Of a DNA stretch of 13,569 bases, positions 1-7,216 are shown piece by piece. The notes beneath the pieces were generated by a model. The model worked only from the letters and a program-made list of their open reading frames with translations, had not been told where the DNA came from and ran no database searches. Positions within the stretch are counted from its first letter, which is position 1; each line of letters begins with the position of its first letter. This DNA is from Candidatus Dormiibacterota bacterium (GTDB lineage: Bacteria > Chloroflexota > Dormibacteria > UBA8260), in assembly GCA_955652545.1 (NCBI GenBank), contig CATPCA010000319.1, forward strand, positions 1-13,569. Reading direction: 5' to 3'. Position numbers and translations under genes: made by a program.

Positions 1-445
1 CGCCTTCATCGCCCACAAGATTCAGAAGAACATCCGCGAGCTCGAGGGGGCGCTCATCCGCGTCCTCGCCCACGCGTCGATCAACGGACGCGCGGTCACC
101 TTGGAGGCTGCCCAGACCATCCTCCGCGACATCATCCCGGTTGGTGACAGCAGCCCCGTCAGCATCGAGGTCATCCAGGAGACGGTGGCGAACTACTTCA
201 ACATCTCGGTCGACGAGATGAAGGGCAAGAGGCGCGACAAGCACATCGTGTTCCCCCGCCAGGTGGCCATGTACATCGTGCGCGAGGAGACCGAGTCGTC
301 CCTGCCCGTCATCGGGACGGCCTTTGGTGGCCGCGATCACACCACCGCGCTGCACGCCATCGAGAAGATTACCGACCTGGTCCTCGAGGACGCCCGACTC
401 CAGGGCGACCTGCGTCAGATTCGCCAGCGGCTGCACGAACACTAG
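1..445 (+). CDS. dnaA: Chromosomal replication initiator protein DnaA, C-terminal part (5' truncated by window)
   Basis: The reading frame is open from base 2 to the TAG at 443-445, giving the last 147 residues of DnaA. DnaA is the ATP-dependent initiator that binds DnaA boxes at oriC and melts the origin. The first visible residues (AFIAHKIQKNIRELEGALIR) are the end of the AAA+ ATPase domain and its lid. The rest is DNA-binding domain IV, a helix-turn-helix that carries the family signature GGRDHTTALHAIEKI near the C-terminus (roughly residues 109-123 of the visible part). The Walker A and B motifs lie outside the window. A TTG at 101 could open a shorter frame but falls inside the conserved protein, so it is not a start. 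dnaN follows on the same strand after 259 nt, the classic dnaA-dnaN order. Identification is secure. Confidence 0.98.
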   Translation, partial: AFIAHKIQKNIRELEGALIRVLAHASINGRAVTLEAAQTILRDIIPVGDSSPVSIEVIQETVANYFNISVDEMKGKRRDKHIVFPRQVAMYIVREETESSLPVIGTAFGGRDHTTALHAIEKITDLVLEDARLQGDLRQIRQRLHEH

Positions 446-704
446 ATGGACGCGCGGGAGAGGCCTGTGGATATCTGCGCTGCAACCTGTGCGTCGCTCC
501 GCAGACTCCGCGACGCCGGGAAAAGGTCGTGATCTCGGCTTCGGTTGTGCACAGTGTGGCGGACGCCATATCCCCGTCCGTACAAGGGATCCGACCGGTT
601 ATCCCCCGAACAGCCTCCACTACGTACTACGGCTGTTCTGAGACTCTGTTCGGACTCTTAAGAATGTCTGGGGACAACCCGGAAACCGTGAGGTTCGTGG
701 CAGC
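446..704. other. dnaA-dnaN intergenic region, candidate oriC
   Basis: This 259-nt gap holds several matches to the DnaA box consensus (TTATCCACA or TTGTCCACA), each one or more bases off: TGTGGATAT at 466-474 (reverse of ATATCCACA), TTGTGCACA at 545-553, TTATCCCCC at 599-607 and TGGGGACAA at 669-677 (reverse of TTGTCCCCA). It is visibly less GC-rich than the flanking genes. It also contains an inverted repeat, a near-direct repeat and a TCTTAAGA palindrome (656-663) just before dnaN. In many bacteria the origin lies in this gap, so an oriC role is reasonable. No perfect DnaA box and no long AT-rich unwinding element are present, so the origin could instead lie upstream of dnaA, outside the window. 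The gap should also hold the dnaN promoter, which I could not place with confidence. No protein gene is supported here. Confidence 0.5.
608..638. repeat. Perfect 8-bp inverted repeat upstream of dnaN
   Basis: GAACAGCC at 608-615 and GGCTGTTC at 631-638 are exact reverse complements separated by a 15-nt loop that contains the palindrome TACGTA (621-626). No T-run follows, so an intrinsic terminator for dnaA is unlikely. It could be an origin element, an operator or an RNA hairpin in the dnaN leader. Confidence 0.55.
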
Positions 705-1823
705 ATGAAGTGCTCTGTGTCTCCCTCCGCGCTCAGCGCAGCGCTCTCGCTCGTATCGCGAGCAGTCTCACCTCGCTCGACGCTGCCGGTGCTCAGCAAC
801 GTGCTCCTCGAGACCACCGACGGTGGACTCCGGGTCACCGCCACCAACCTCGATCTCACCATCGCAGCTACGGTCCCGGCAGAGGTGGAGATGGACGGCC
901 GCACCACCGTGCCGGCGCGCCTGCTCGCCGAGTACGTCGCCTCGCTCGCCGAGGCACCGTGCACGATGGAGCTCGAGCCCAGCACACAGGTGCTCCGCCT
1001 CAGTTGTGGCGTTCATCGCACCAACCTGCATGGCATCGACGCGGTGGAGTTCCCGCCCCTGCCGGCGCGTGACGCGGAGGCGTCCATCGAGCTCGACGCG
1101 CCGGTGTTCGCCAACGCGGTGACGCAGACGGCGATGGCCGCCAGCGCGGACGAGGCGTCGCCGGTGCTCACCGGAGTGCTCTTCCAGGTGGACGGCGAGC
1201 GGCTGACGTTGGCGGCCACCGATCGCCACCGCCTCGCCGTCAAGACGCTCGAAGTGCATCCTCGGGGCGAGAAGCCGTTCTCCGGTGGGGTCATCGTGCC
1301 GTCGCGCCACCTCAGCGAGGTCGCCCGGGCGGTCAACCCCACCCGGCCGACCGTCTCGATCAGCTTCAGCGACCAGCGCAACCAGGTGTTCTTCGTCCTC
1401 AAGGACGTCGAGATATCCTCGCGTCTCATCGAGGGCAACTACCCCAACTACGCGCAGGTGATCCCGGGCGAGTCCACCACCACAGTCGAGCTGTCCACGG
1501 CATCGCTGCTCCGTGAGGCCAAGACCGCCTCGGTCCTCGCCCGCGACGCGGCCAACCCGGTGCGGCTTCGCGTCGGCGACAACACCCTGACCCTTGTTGC
1601 GCAGACGGCGGAGGTCGGCGATGACGAGGCACCACTGAGCGCCAGCGTCAAGGGTGACGACGTGCAGATCGCGTTCAACGCGCGGTACGTGCTCGACGCC
1701 CTGAGCGTGCTCGACTCCGACGACGTGCAGCTCAGCTTCAACGGCTCGCTTCAGCCGGGCGTGATCCGACCGTCGGGTCGTGACGACTACCTGTGCATCA
1801 TCATGCCGGTGAGGGTGCCGTAA
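705..1823 (+). CDS. dnaN: DNA polymerase III sliding clamp (beta subunit)
   Basis: This 372-residue protein has the length and sequence of the bacterial beta clamp. It forms a ring-shaped homodimer around DNA, tethers the replicative polymerase and recruits repair factors through a hydrophobic cleft. The N-terminus (MKCSVSPSALSAALSLVSRA, then STLPVLSNVLLE) matches clamp domain I. The usual three-domain layout fits: about 1-120, 121-250 and 251-372. The C-terminus ends DYLCIIMPVRVP, the conserved terminal strand near the client-binding pocket. The ATG at 705 is chosen because it gives the canonical N-terminus; only a weak GAGG lies upstream (690-693) with a long spacer. The gene follows dnaA on the same strand. 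Its TAA is separated by only 9 nt from the stop of a convergent lipoprotein gene, leaving no room for a terminator between them. Confidence 0.98.
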   Translation: MKCSVSPSALSAALSLVSRAVSPRSTLPVLSNVLLETTDGGLRVTATNLDLTIAATVPAEVEMDGRTTVPARLLAEYVASLAEAPCTMELEPSTQVLRLSCGVHRTNLHGIDAVEFPPLPARDAEASIELDAPVFANAVTQTAMAASADEASPVLTGVLFQVDGERLTLAATDRHRLAVKTLEVHPRGEKPFSGGVIVPSRHLSEVARAVNPTRPTVSISFSDQRNQVFFVLKDVEISSRLIEGNYPNYAQVIPGESTTTVELSTASLLREAKTASVLARDAANPVRLRVGDNTLTLVAQTAEVGDDEAPLSASVKGDDVQIAFNARYVLDALSVLDSDDVQLSFNGSLQPGVIRPSGRDDYLCIIMPVRVP

Positions 1824-1832
1824 GCGGTCCGG

Positions 1833-2432
1833 TTAGAGCTGTGCGGCGTCGATCTTCTGCACCTGGACCCTGGCGACTGCCTCGACCAGCGCCGGGTTGA
1901 CCGCGCTGCTCGTCGAGAGCATGGTCAGCACGCCGATGACCGAGCCCTCGAGGAACGACAGCGACACCACGCTCCGGCCCGTGCTGTCCGTGCCCACGAA
2001 CTCGTTGGCGACGATCGCGCCGATGCTCGGCTTGGACGCCGCCGGCACCGTCACCTGCTTCTCTGCGGCGCGGTTGTAGCCGCCGTAGTCGCTCGCCGCC
2101 GCGCTGCGGCCGAGGTCGACGACAACATCGATCTCGAGCAGGGTCTTGCCGTCGGCGCTGGAGAAGACGCGCGCGTCCGTGCGCGGCGTGTTGGCAAGAA
2201 GCCCGTCGCTCCTCTGCGCCAATCCCGAGGCAACCCTCGGGAGCTCCTTGGCGCCCAGGGCCACGATCAGGCCCACGTTGGAGCCTCCGGGCGTCGCAGG
2301 GCTCGTCGTCGCAGTCGGTGGCGACGCGGGGGAGGACGCAGGGTCGGCTGGGGGCGAACTCCCGCAGCCCGCAAGGAGTGTCATCGCGCAGATGACGGCT
2401 GCCGTGACGCTGAGAAGGAGGCTCCGGGGCAT
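1833..2432 (-). CDS. Small secreted lipoprotein of unknown function
   Basis: This 199-residue protein has a clear lipoprotein signal: a hydrophobic stretch (about residues 5-19) and the lipobox LAGC with the lipidated cysteine at residue 23. A Ser/Pro/Ala/Thr-rich tether of about 25 residues follows. It is therefore expected to sit on the outer face of the cytoplasmic membrane. The mature domain (about 50-199) shows alternating hydrophobic segments such as LLEIDVVVDLG, SVVSLSFLEGSVIGVLTML and a C-terminal VEAVARVQVQKID. This suggests an alpha/beta fold, but I recognise no family and no catalytic motif. The start is the ATG at 2432, which gives the compact signal peptide. The gene is divergent from the oxidoreductase gene and convergent with dnaN, and it is the first gene of the block separating dnaN from recF. 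A plausible promoter lies at 2481-2508. Confidence 0.85.
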   Translation of the reverse strand: MPRSLLLSVTAAVICAMTLLAGCGSSPPADPASSPASPPTATTSPATPGGSNVGLIVALGAKELPRVASGLAQRSDGLLANTPRTDARVFSSADGKTLLEIDVVVDLGRSAAASDYGGYNRAAEKQVTVPAASKPSIGAIVANEFVGTDSTGRSVVSLSFLEGSVIGVLTMLSTSSAVNPALVEAVARVQVQKIDAAQL

Positions 2433-2480
2433 GGGTTCTCACATGGCACGCAAACCGGGCGGTCCGCTGGTGCGCGGGGC

Positions 2481-2508
2481 ATAGTACAGATCGGCCGCCT
2501 CCGGTCAG
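2481..2508 (-). promoter_or_regulatory. Putative promoter of the lipoprotein gene
   Basis: On the minus strand, CTGACC (2508-2503, a 4/6 match to TTGACA) is followed after 16 nt by TACTAT (2486-2481, resembling TATAAT). Transcription would start near 2474 and give a leader of about 42 nt before the ATG at 2432. This is a consensus match by eye only. Confidence 0.4.
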
Positions 2509-2533
2509 CCTCGGCCTGGGTGCCGCAGTCGAC

Positions 2534-2546
2534 TAGGCTGGCCCGT
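2534..2546 (+). promoter_or_regulatory. -10 box TAGGCT directly before the oxidoreductase GTG (leaderless start)
   Basis: TAGGCT at 2534-2539 fits the TANNNT -10 pattern of high-GC bacteria and ends exactly 7 nt before the GTG at 2547. Transcription from this box would begin at or within a base or so of the GTG, so the mRNA would have no leader and no Shine-Dalgarno. The identical hexamer at the identical distance precedes the glycosyltransferase gene. No convincing -35 element is visible. Confidence 0.55.
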
Positions 2547-3488
2547 GTGCGCGCGGTCACCATCGTCGACAGGGCAATCGCTGTCCGAGATCATCCCGAT
2601 CCCCATCCCGAAGCCGGCGAGGTGCTCATCGCGGTGCGCGCCGCCGGGCTCAACGCCGCGGACCTCCTCCAGGTCAAGGGGCTGTACCCAGCCCCGCCGG
2701 GAAGCCCGCCGGACATCCCCGGCATGGAGCTCGCCGGCGAGGTCGTCGCGCTGGGATCGTCGGCCTCCCGGTTTTCGGTGGGCGACAGGGTCATGGCCCT
2801 GGTCGGCGGCGGTGCCCAGGCGGAGCTCGCGGTGGTCCACGAACGGGTGGTCATGCCAGTCCCTGAGAACGTGGACTGGATCGCCGCCGGGGGATTTCCC
2901 GAGGCGTTCACCACCGCCCACGACGCACTGGTCAGCCAAGCGCACATGCGTATGGGCGAGCGGGTGCTCATCCATGGCGCCGCCGGAGGCGTCGGGGTGG
3001 CCGCCGTGCAATTGGCGCATCTGGCGGGCGCGCGCATCACCGCCACCGTCCGCGCCGAGTCACTTCGGGAGGACGTGGCAGCGCTGGGCGCGGACACCGT
3101 TATCGCGCCCGAGGACTTCGCCGGCCACGGCCCGTTCGACGTCATCCTCGAGCTGGTCGGCGCTCCCAACCTGGCCGGCAACCTCGACGCCCTCGCAATC
3201 GGCGGACGGATCGTGGTCATCGGCATCGGGGCGGGAGCGCGCGCCGAGATCGACCTGCGCGCGCTGATGATGAGGCGCGGCCGGGTCATGGCGTCGACCA
3301 TGCGCGCCCGGCCGCTGGAGGAGAAAGCGGGGTGCGCGCGCCGCATCGAGGCGGAGGTGCTCCCTGCCCTGGCCGCCGGGCGTCTGCGCGTGCCGGTGGC
3401 GGCGAGTTACCCCCTCGACCAGGCCCAGCAGGCATACGACCGCTTCGCCGCGGGCCAGAAGTTCGGCAAGGTGGTCATCGAAATCTGA
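2547..3488 (+). CDS. NAD(P)H:quinone oxidoreductase / zinc-independent MDR family protein
   Basis: This 313-residue protein belongs to the medium-chain dehydrogenase/reductase superfamily, quinone-oxidoreductase branch. Members reduce quinones or enoyl-type substrates in the cytosol using NADPH. Visible features are the GroES-like N-terminal domain (GLNAADLLQVKGLYP, about 34-48; DIPGMELAGEVVALG, about 56-70), the nucleotide-binding glycine motif HGAAGGVGVAAVQ (about 143-155) and the closing segment FAAGQKFGKVVIEI. The catalytic and structural zinc-binding cysteines of alcohol dehydrogenases are absent. The start is set at the GTG at 2547 (VRAVTI), the usual N-terminus of the family. An in-frame GTG at 2520 would add nine unrelated residues and place the -10 box inside the gene. 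The ABC exporter follows 57 nt downstream on the same strand and may be co-transcribed. The true substrate cannot be told. Confidence 0.92.
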   Translation: MRAVTIVDRAIAVRDHPDPHPEAGEVLIAVRAAGLNAADLLQVKGLYPAPPGSPPDIPGMELAGEVVALGSSASRFSVGDRVMALVGGGAQAELAVVHERVVMPVPENVDWIAAGGFPEAFTTAHDALVSQAHMRMGERVLIHGAAGGVGVAAVQLAHLAGARITATVRAESLREDVAALGADTVIAPEDFAGHGPFDVILELVGAPNLAGNLDALAIGGRIVVIGIGAGARAEIDLRALMMRRGRVMASTMRARPLEEKAGCARRIEAEVLPALAAGRLRVPVAASYPLDQAQQAYDRFAAGQKFGKVVIEI

Positions 3489-3533
3489 TATTTCCCGCTG
3501 AGATGTCATGCTCGGAACTGAGCGGACGGACAC

Positions 3534-3545
3534 GGAGCAGAAGCG
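3534..3545 (+). promoter_or_regulatory. Shine-Dalgarno of the ABC exporter
   Basis: GGAG at 3534-3537 lies 8 nt before the ATG at 3546, which fixes the start at that ATG and keeps the Met/Gly/His-rich N-terminus in the protein. Confidence 0.6.
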
Positions 3546-5477
3546 ATGGGCATGCACATGGGGATGGGCGGCTGGGGCCTGATGCGCTCCATGCGCCGCG
3601 ACGAGTCGATGAAACAGCATCGGCTCACCAAGGGAGTCGTGCGCCGCATCGCGGGGTTCGCGAGGCCGTACCGTGGCGCGCTGGCCGTCTTCCTGGTGTT
3701 GATCATCGTCGACGCCGTCGTCGGCGCGGTGAACCCCCTCATCTACCGGGCCATCATTGACAACGGCATCCTCGGCCACAACGTCAACCTGGTCGCCGTG
3801 CTCGCCGGCGGGGTCGCAGCCCTGGCCATCTTCGACGCCATCCTCGGTCTCGCCCAACGCTGGCTCTCAGCCCGTGTCGGCGAAGGATTGATATTCGACA
3901 TGCGTACCAAGGTGTTCGGGCATATCAACGAGATGCCGATCTCGTTCTTCACGCGCACCCAGACCGGGGCGCTGATCTCCCGCCTCAACAATGACGTCCT
4001 CGGCGCGCAACAGGCATTCACCGACACCTTCTCGTCTGTGGTGGGCAACGTCATCGGGGTGAGCATCACGCTGGTGGCGATGTTCTTCCTCTCCTGGCAG
4101 ATCACCCTGTTGTCGCTGATCCTCCTTCCCGTGTTCCTGCTGCCGGCGCGCTGGGTGGGCAAGCGCCTCGCCGGCATCACGCGCGAGTCCTACAACCTCA
4201 ACGCGCAGATGAATACCACCATGAGCGAGCGTTTCAACGTCTCCGGCGCCCTGCTGGTGAAGCTGTTCGGCCACCCCGAGAACGAGGTCAGCGGCTTCGC
4301 CGCCAAGGCCCGCCGCGTTCGTGACATCGGCATCCTCCAGGCCATGTACGCGCGGATCTTCATGACGTCGCTGCTGCTCACGGCGTCACTGGCCACAGCG
4401 CTGGTGTACGGGCTCGGGGGCGCGCAGGCGGCGCGCGGGGTGCTGCAGGTGGGCACCGTGGTGGCGCTGACCGCTTACCTCAGCCGCCTCTACGGACCGC
4501 TGACAGCCCTCTCCAACGTGCAGGTCGACATCATGACCGCGCTGGTCAGCTTCGACCGCGTGTTCGAGGTGCTCGACCTGCCGCCGATGATCGCCGAGAA
4601 GCCCGACGCGGTGCCCATCCCGCGCGGGCCCGCCACCATCGAGTTCGATCACGTCGACTTCCGCTACCCGTCAGCCGAAGAGGTGTCGCTGGCATCACTG
4701 GAATCCGTCGCCGTGTTGGAGCGCACCAACAACCAGCAGGTGCTCTTCGACGTCACCTTCACGGCCAAACCTGGCCAGCTGGTGGCGCTGGTGGGACCGT
4801 CGGGCGCGGGCAAGACGACCCTCAGCCACCTGGTGCCGCGCCTCTACGACGTCCGCGCCGGCGCAGTTCGCATCAACGGCGTCGATGTGCGCGACGCCAC
4901 CCTCGCCTCGATCCGGGCGATCACCGGGGTGGTCACCCAGGACGCGCATCTCTTCCACGAGACGATCCGCTCGAACCTGCTCTACGCCAAGCCCGATGCC
5001 TCCGACGCCGAGCTGTACGAGGCGCTCCGCAACGCCCAGATCCTGGCGCTGGTCCAGACCCTTCCGGACGGTCTCGACACCCTGGTCGGCGACCGCGGCT
5101 ATCGCCTCTCGGGCGGCGAGAAGCAACGCATCGCCCTCGCCCGTCTCCTGCTCAAGGCCCCCGACATCGTCGTGCTCGACGAGGCCACCGCGCACCTCGA
5201 CTCGGAGTCCGAGGCCGCGGTGCAGGAGGCGCTCAGGCGAGCCCTGACCGGCCGCACCTCCCTGGTGATCGCGCATCGCCTCTCGACGGTGCGCGAGGCC
5301 GACGTCATCCTGGTCATCGACCAAGGCCGCATCGTCGAGCAGGGCACGCACACAGCCCTCCTCGCCGGCGGCGGCCTGTACGCCGAGCTGTACCGGACCC
5401 AGTTCGAAGGCCAGGGCGACCACGAAGCCCCCGCCGGCGCCGTTGCAACCGCAGGCGACCCGACCGGCGTCGCTTAG
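3546..5477 (+). CDS. ABC exporter half-transporter (fused membrane and ATPase domains)
   Basis: This 643-residue protein is a type IV (ABCB/MsbA-like) exporter half-molecule that should dimerise in the cytoplasmic membrane and export lipids, drugs or peptides. The membrane domain spans about residues 35-335, with hydrophobic helices near 45-64, 82-103, 165-184, 186-202 and 272-320. The ATPase domain has Walker A GPSGAGKTT (417-425), Q-loop Q465, signature LSGGE (521-525), Walker B IVVLDE (541-546, catalytic E546) and switch H577 in IAHRLS, so it looks fully active. Two oddities: the N-terminus (MGMHMGMGGWGLM) is Met/Gly/His-rich, and about 20 extra residues (377-397) lie between the FRYP strand and the VLFDVTF strand of the ATPase domain. 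I recall both in related actinobacterial-type exporters, so they probably mark a subfamily. The TAG overlaps the convergent MFS stop by 4 nt. The substrate is unknown. Confidence 0.94.
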   Translation: MGMHMGMGGWGLMRSMRRDESMKQHRLTKGVVRRIAGFARPYRGALAVFLVLIIVDAVVGAVNPLIYRAIIDNGILGHNVNLVAVLAGGVAALAIFDAILGLAQRWLSARVGEGLIFDMRTKVFGHINEMPISFFTRTQTGALISRLNNDVLGAQQAFTDTFSSVVGNVIGVSITLVAMFFLSWQITLLSLILLPVFLLPARWVGKRLAGITRESYNLNAQMNTTMSERFNVSGALLVKLFGHPENEVSGFAAKARRVRDIGILQAMYARIFMTSLLLTASLATALVYGLGGAQAARGVLQVGTVVALTAYLSRLYGPLTALSNVQVDIMTALVSFDRVFEVLDLPPMIAEKPDAVPIPRGPATIEFDHVDFRYPSAEEVSLASLESVAVLERTNNQQVLFDVTFTAKPGQLVALVGPSGAGKTTLSHLVPRLYDVRAGAVRINGVDVRDATLASIRAITGVVTQDAHLFHETIRSNLLYAKPDASDAELYEALRNAQILALVQTLPDGLDTLVGDRGYRLSGGEKQRIALARLLLKAPDIVVLDEATAHLDSESEAAVQEALRRALTGRTSLVIAHRLSTVREADVILVIDQGRIVEQGTHTALLAGGGLYAELYRTQFEGQGDHEAPAGAVATAGDPTGVA

Positions 5478-7216
5478 GCAGGCGGCTTCACCGGGGCGCC
5501 GTACAGGCTGGTCGGCCTGGGCAGCACGAAGACCATGAGGAAGACCAACGCGAACGCGGCCACCTCGAAATAGATGGCGTCACGAAATGCGTGGTCGAAG
5601 TTCTCCGCCACCGCCTGCTGAGCGACCCCGGTGACGATCCCGGCGACGGTGGCCTGCGTCGCGCAGGCCTGCGTCGAGGCCAGGCATGGAGCCGCCGCGC
5701 CAGACGAGCTCGAAAGGTTGGGGCAGCCCGGCAGTGTGGCGGTCGGGTCATTGCTTGTCGACCGCGCGATGAAGCAGCGGCTGAACTGTTGCGCGGTGTC
5801 ATCGATGACCGGCGCGGGCACCGCGGCGGCGGCGAGCTGGGTGGTGAGGTGCTGTGTGGCGGTCTGTGCGACGGCGGGAGCGTAGCCGCTCACCTGCCCG
5901 AAGAAGATGATCCCGATCACGGCGACGCCGAGGGCGCCGCCGATCTGTTGCACAGTAGTGAGCACACCCGACGCCGAGCCGGCGAAGCCAGATTGGATGC
6001 CGGCGAGGATGATGTTGATCAGCGGCGCGACCACCAGCCCGAGGCCGGCGCCGCACACCGCCAGCGCGGGGATCATCTCGTAGCTGCTGACATCCACCCC
6101 CGCCGTTTTCACGGTGAGCCAGAGCCCGGCCATGCCGGCGATCAGCGCAATGCAGCCCAGGCTGAGGATCCGCTTGCCCAGCTTGGGTGCGAGCCTGATC
6201 GAGATCCCCGACGCCATGGCGGAGGCGAGCGCGAAGGGCAGCGTGGTGAGGCCGGCGTGGAGCGCGCTGAACCCGAGGCCGATCTGGACGAACAGCGAGA
6301 AGGTCAGGAAGAAGGCCGGGATGCCGGCGAAGAACACCATCGCGATCGCCGACCCCACAACGAAGGCGCGATCGCCGAAGAGCCGCGGTTCGACCAGCGC
6401 GCTGCCCCCTCTCCTGGCACGAGCCCGAATGTAACGGCCGAAGATGGCCAGAACGCCGACACCACCGACGATCATGAGGTACGCCCACACCGGCCAGCCG
6501 GCGTCGCGGCCCTCGACGAGCGGGAAGGCGATGAGGAAGAGCCCAACCGTGGCCAGCAGGGTCCCGGGGATGTCGAGTCGGGGGGCGTCGGGCGCACGCG
6601 ACTCGCGTAGGTAGATGGTCGCGGCGATGACGGCGCCGATGCCGATCGGGAGGTTGACGAGGAAGATCGGCCGCCACAGCAGCGCGGTGGCGGCGATGTG
6701 AATGTCGGCGTTGATGAGCAGACCTCCGAGGAGCGGCCCGGAGATCGCCGCCACGCCGATGACGCCGCCGAAGACGCCGAAGGCGGTGCCCCGCTCGCGT
6801 GGCGGAAAGCCGACCTGGATCACCGAGAGCACCTGTGGGTACATCAGCGCGGCCATCAGCCCCTGCGCGACGCGCGCCGCGACCAATGCGATGGGGTTGG
6901 GCGCCAGCCCGCACATCGCCGACGCCAGGGTGAAGCCGCTGACACCGATGATGAACAGCCGTTTGCGGCCGAAGATGTCACCGAGGCGGCCCCCGGTGAT
7001 GAGCACCACCGCGTAGGCCAGCTGATAGCCGGCGAGCACCCACTGGATCTCTGCGTAGGTCGCGCCCAGGTCGCGCTGGATGCTCGGGATCGCGACGTTC
7101 ACGATGGAGATGTCGAGAAGGATCATGAACGTGGCGATGAGGACCACGGCGAGGGCCTTCCACCGCCGCGGATCGGCCACCTGGGCTGGGGCTGCGGTTC
7201 GCTGCACAGTTGTCAC
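5474..7216 (-). CDS. DHA2 (14-TM) major facilitator superfamily exporter, EmrB/QacA type
   Basis: This 580-residue membrane protein matches proton-driven drug exporters of the DHA2 family. Numbered from the GTG at 7216, it shows the TM1 motif LDISIVNVAIPSI (34-46), MFS motif A GGRLGDIFGRK (75-85) and the antiporter motif C-like GVFGGVIGVAAISGPLLGG (147-165). A further long run of hydrophobic helices fits 14 segments. Before the last helix (about 545-565) is an unusually long soluble stretch (about 441-540) with four cysteines (480, 498, 511, 518), probably outside the membrane. The frame is open further upstream, but the extra 54 residues are Arg/Pro-rich shadow sequence of dciA. The GTG at 7216 overlaps the dciA stop as GTGA, supporting translational coupling. 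TACGCT also lies 6 nt before it, so an internal leaderless promoter is possible. The substrate is unknown. Confidence 0.92.
   Translation of the reverse strand: MTTVQRTAAPAQVADPRRWKALAVVLIATFMILLDISIVNVAIPSIQRDLGATYAEIQWVLAGYQLAYAVVLITGGRLGDIFGRKRLFIIGVSGFTLASAMCGLAPNPIALVAARVAQGLMAALMYPQVLSVIQVGFPPRERGTAFGVFGGVIGVAAISGPLLGGLLINADIHIAATALLWRPIFLVNLPIGIGAVIAATIYLRESRAPDAPRLDIPGTLLATVGLFLIAFPLVEGRDAGWPVWAYLMIVGGVGVLAIFGRYIRARARRGGSALVEPRLFGDRAFVVGSAIAMVFFAGIPAFFLTFSLFVQIGLGFSALHAGLTTLPFALASAMASGISIRLAPKLGKRILSLGCIALIAGMAGLWLTVKTAGVDVSSYEMIPALAVCGAGLGLVVAPLINIILAGIQSGFAGSASGVLTTVQQIGGALGVAVIGIIFFGQVSGYAPAVAQTATQHLTTQLAAAAVPAPVIDDTAQQFSRCFIARSTSNDPTATLPGCPNLSSSSGAAAPCLASTQACATQATVAGIVTGVAQQAVAENFDHAFRDAIYFEVAAFALVFLMVFVLPRPTSLYGAPVKPPA

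Noticed and set aside
369..641. Overlapping open frames on both strands in the dnaA-dnaN gap
   Set aside because: Both extend into dnaA coding sequence, have low-complexity Arg-rich translations and lack ribosome-binding sites; they are chance frames.
3502..3526. Small hairpin GCTC/GAGC between the oxidoreductase and ABC genes
   Set aside because: The stem is 4 bp with no T-run; it does not support a terminator or riboswitch.
5591..6610. A 339-codon open frame on the plus strand
   Set aside because: It is antisense to the MFS exporter, its product is highly charged and Arg/Glu/Gly-rich, and it has no domain signature.
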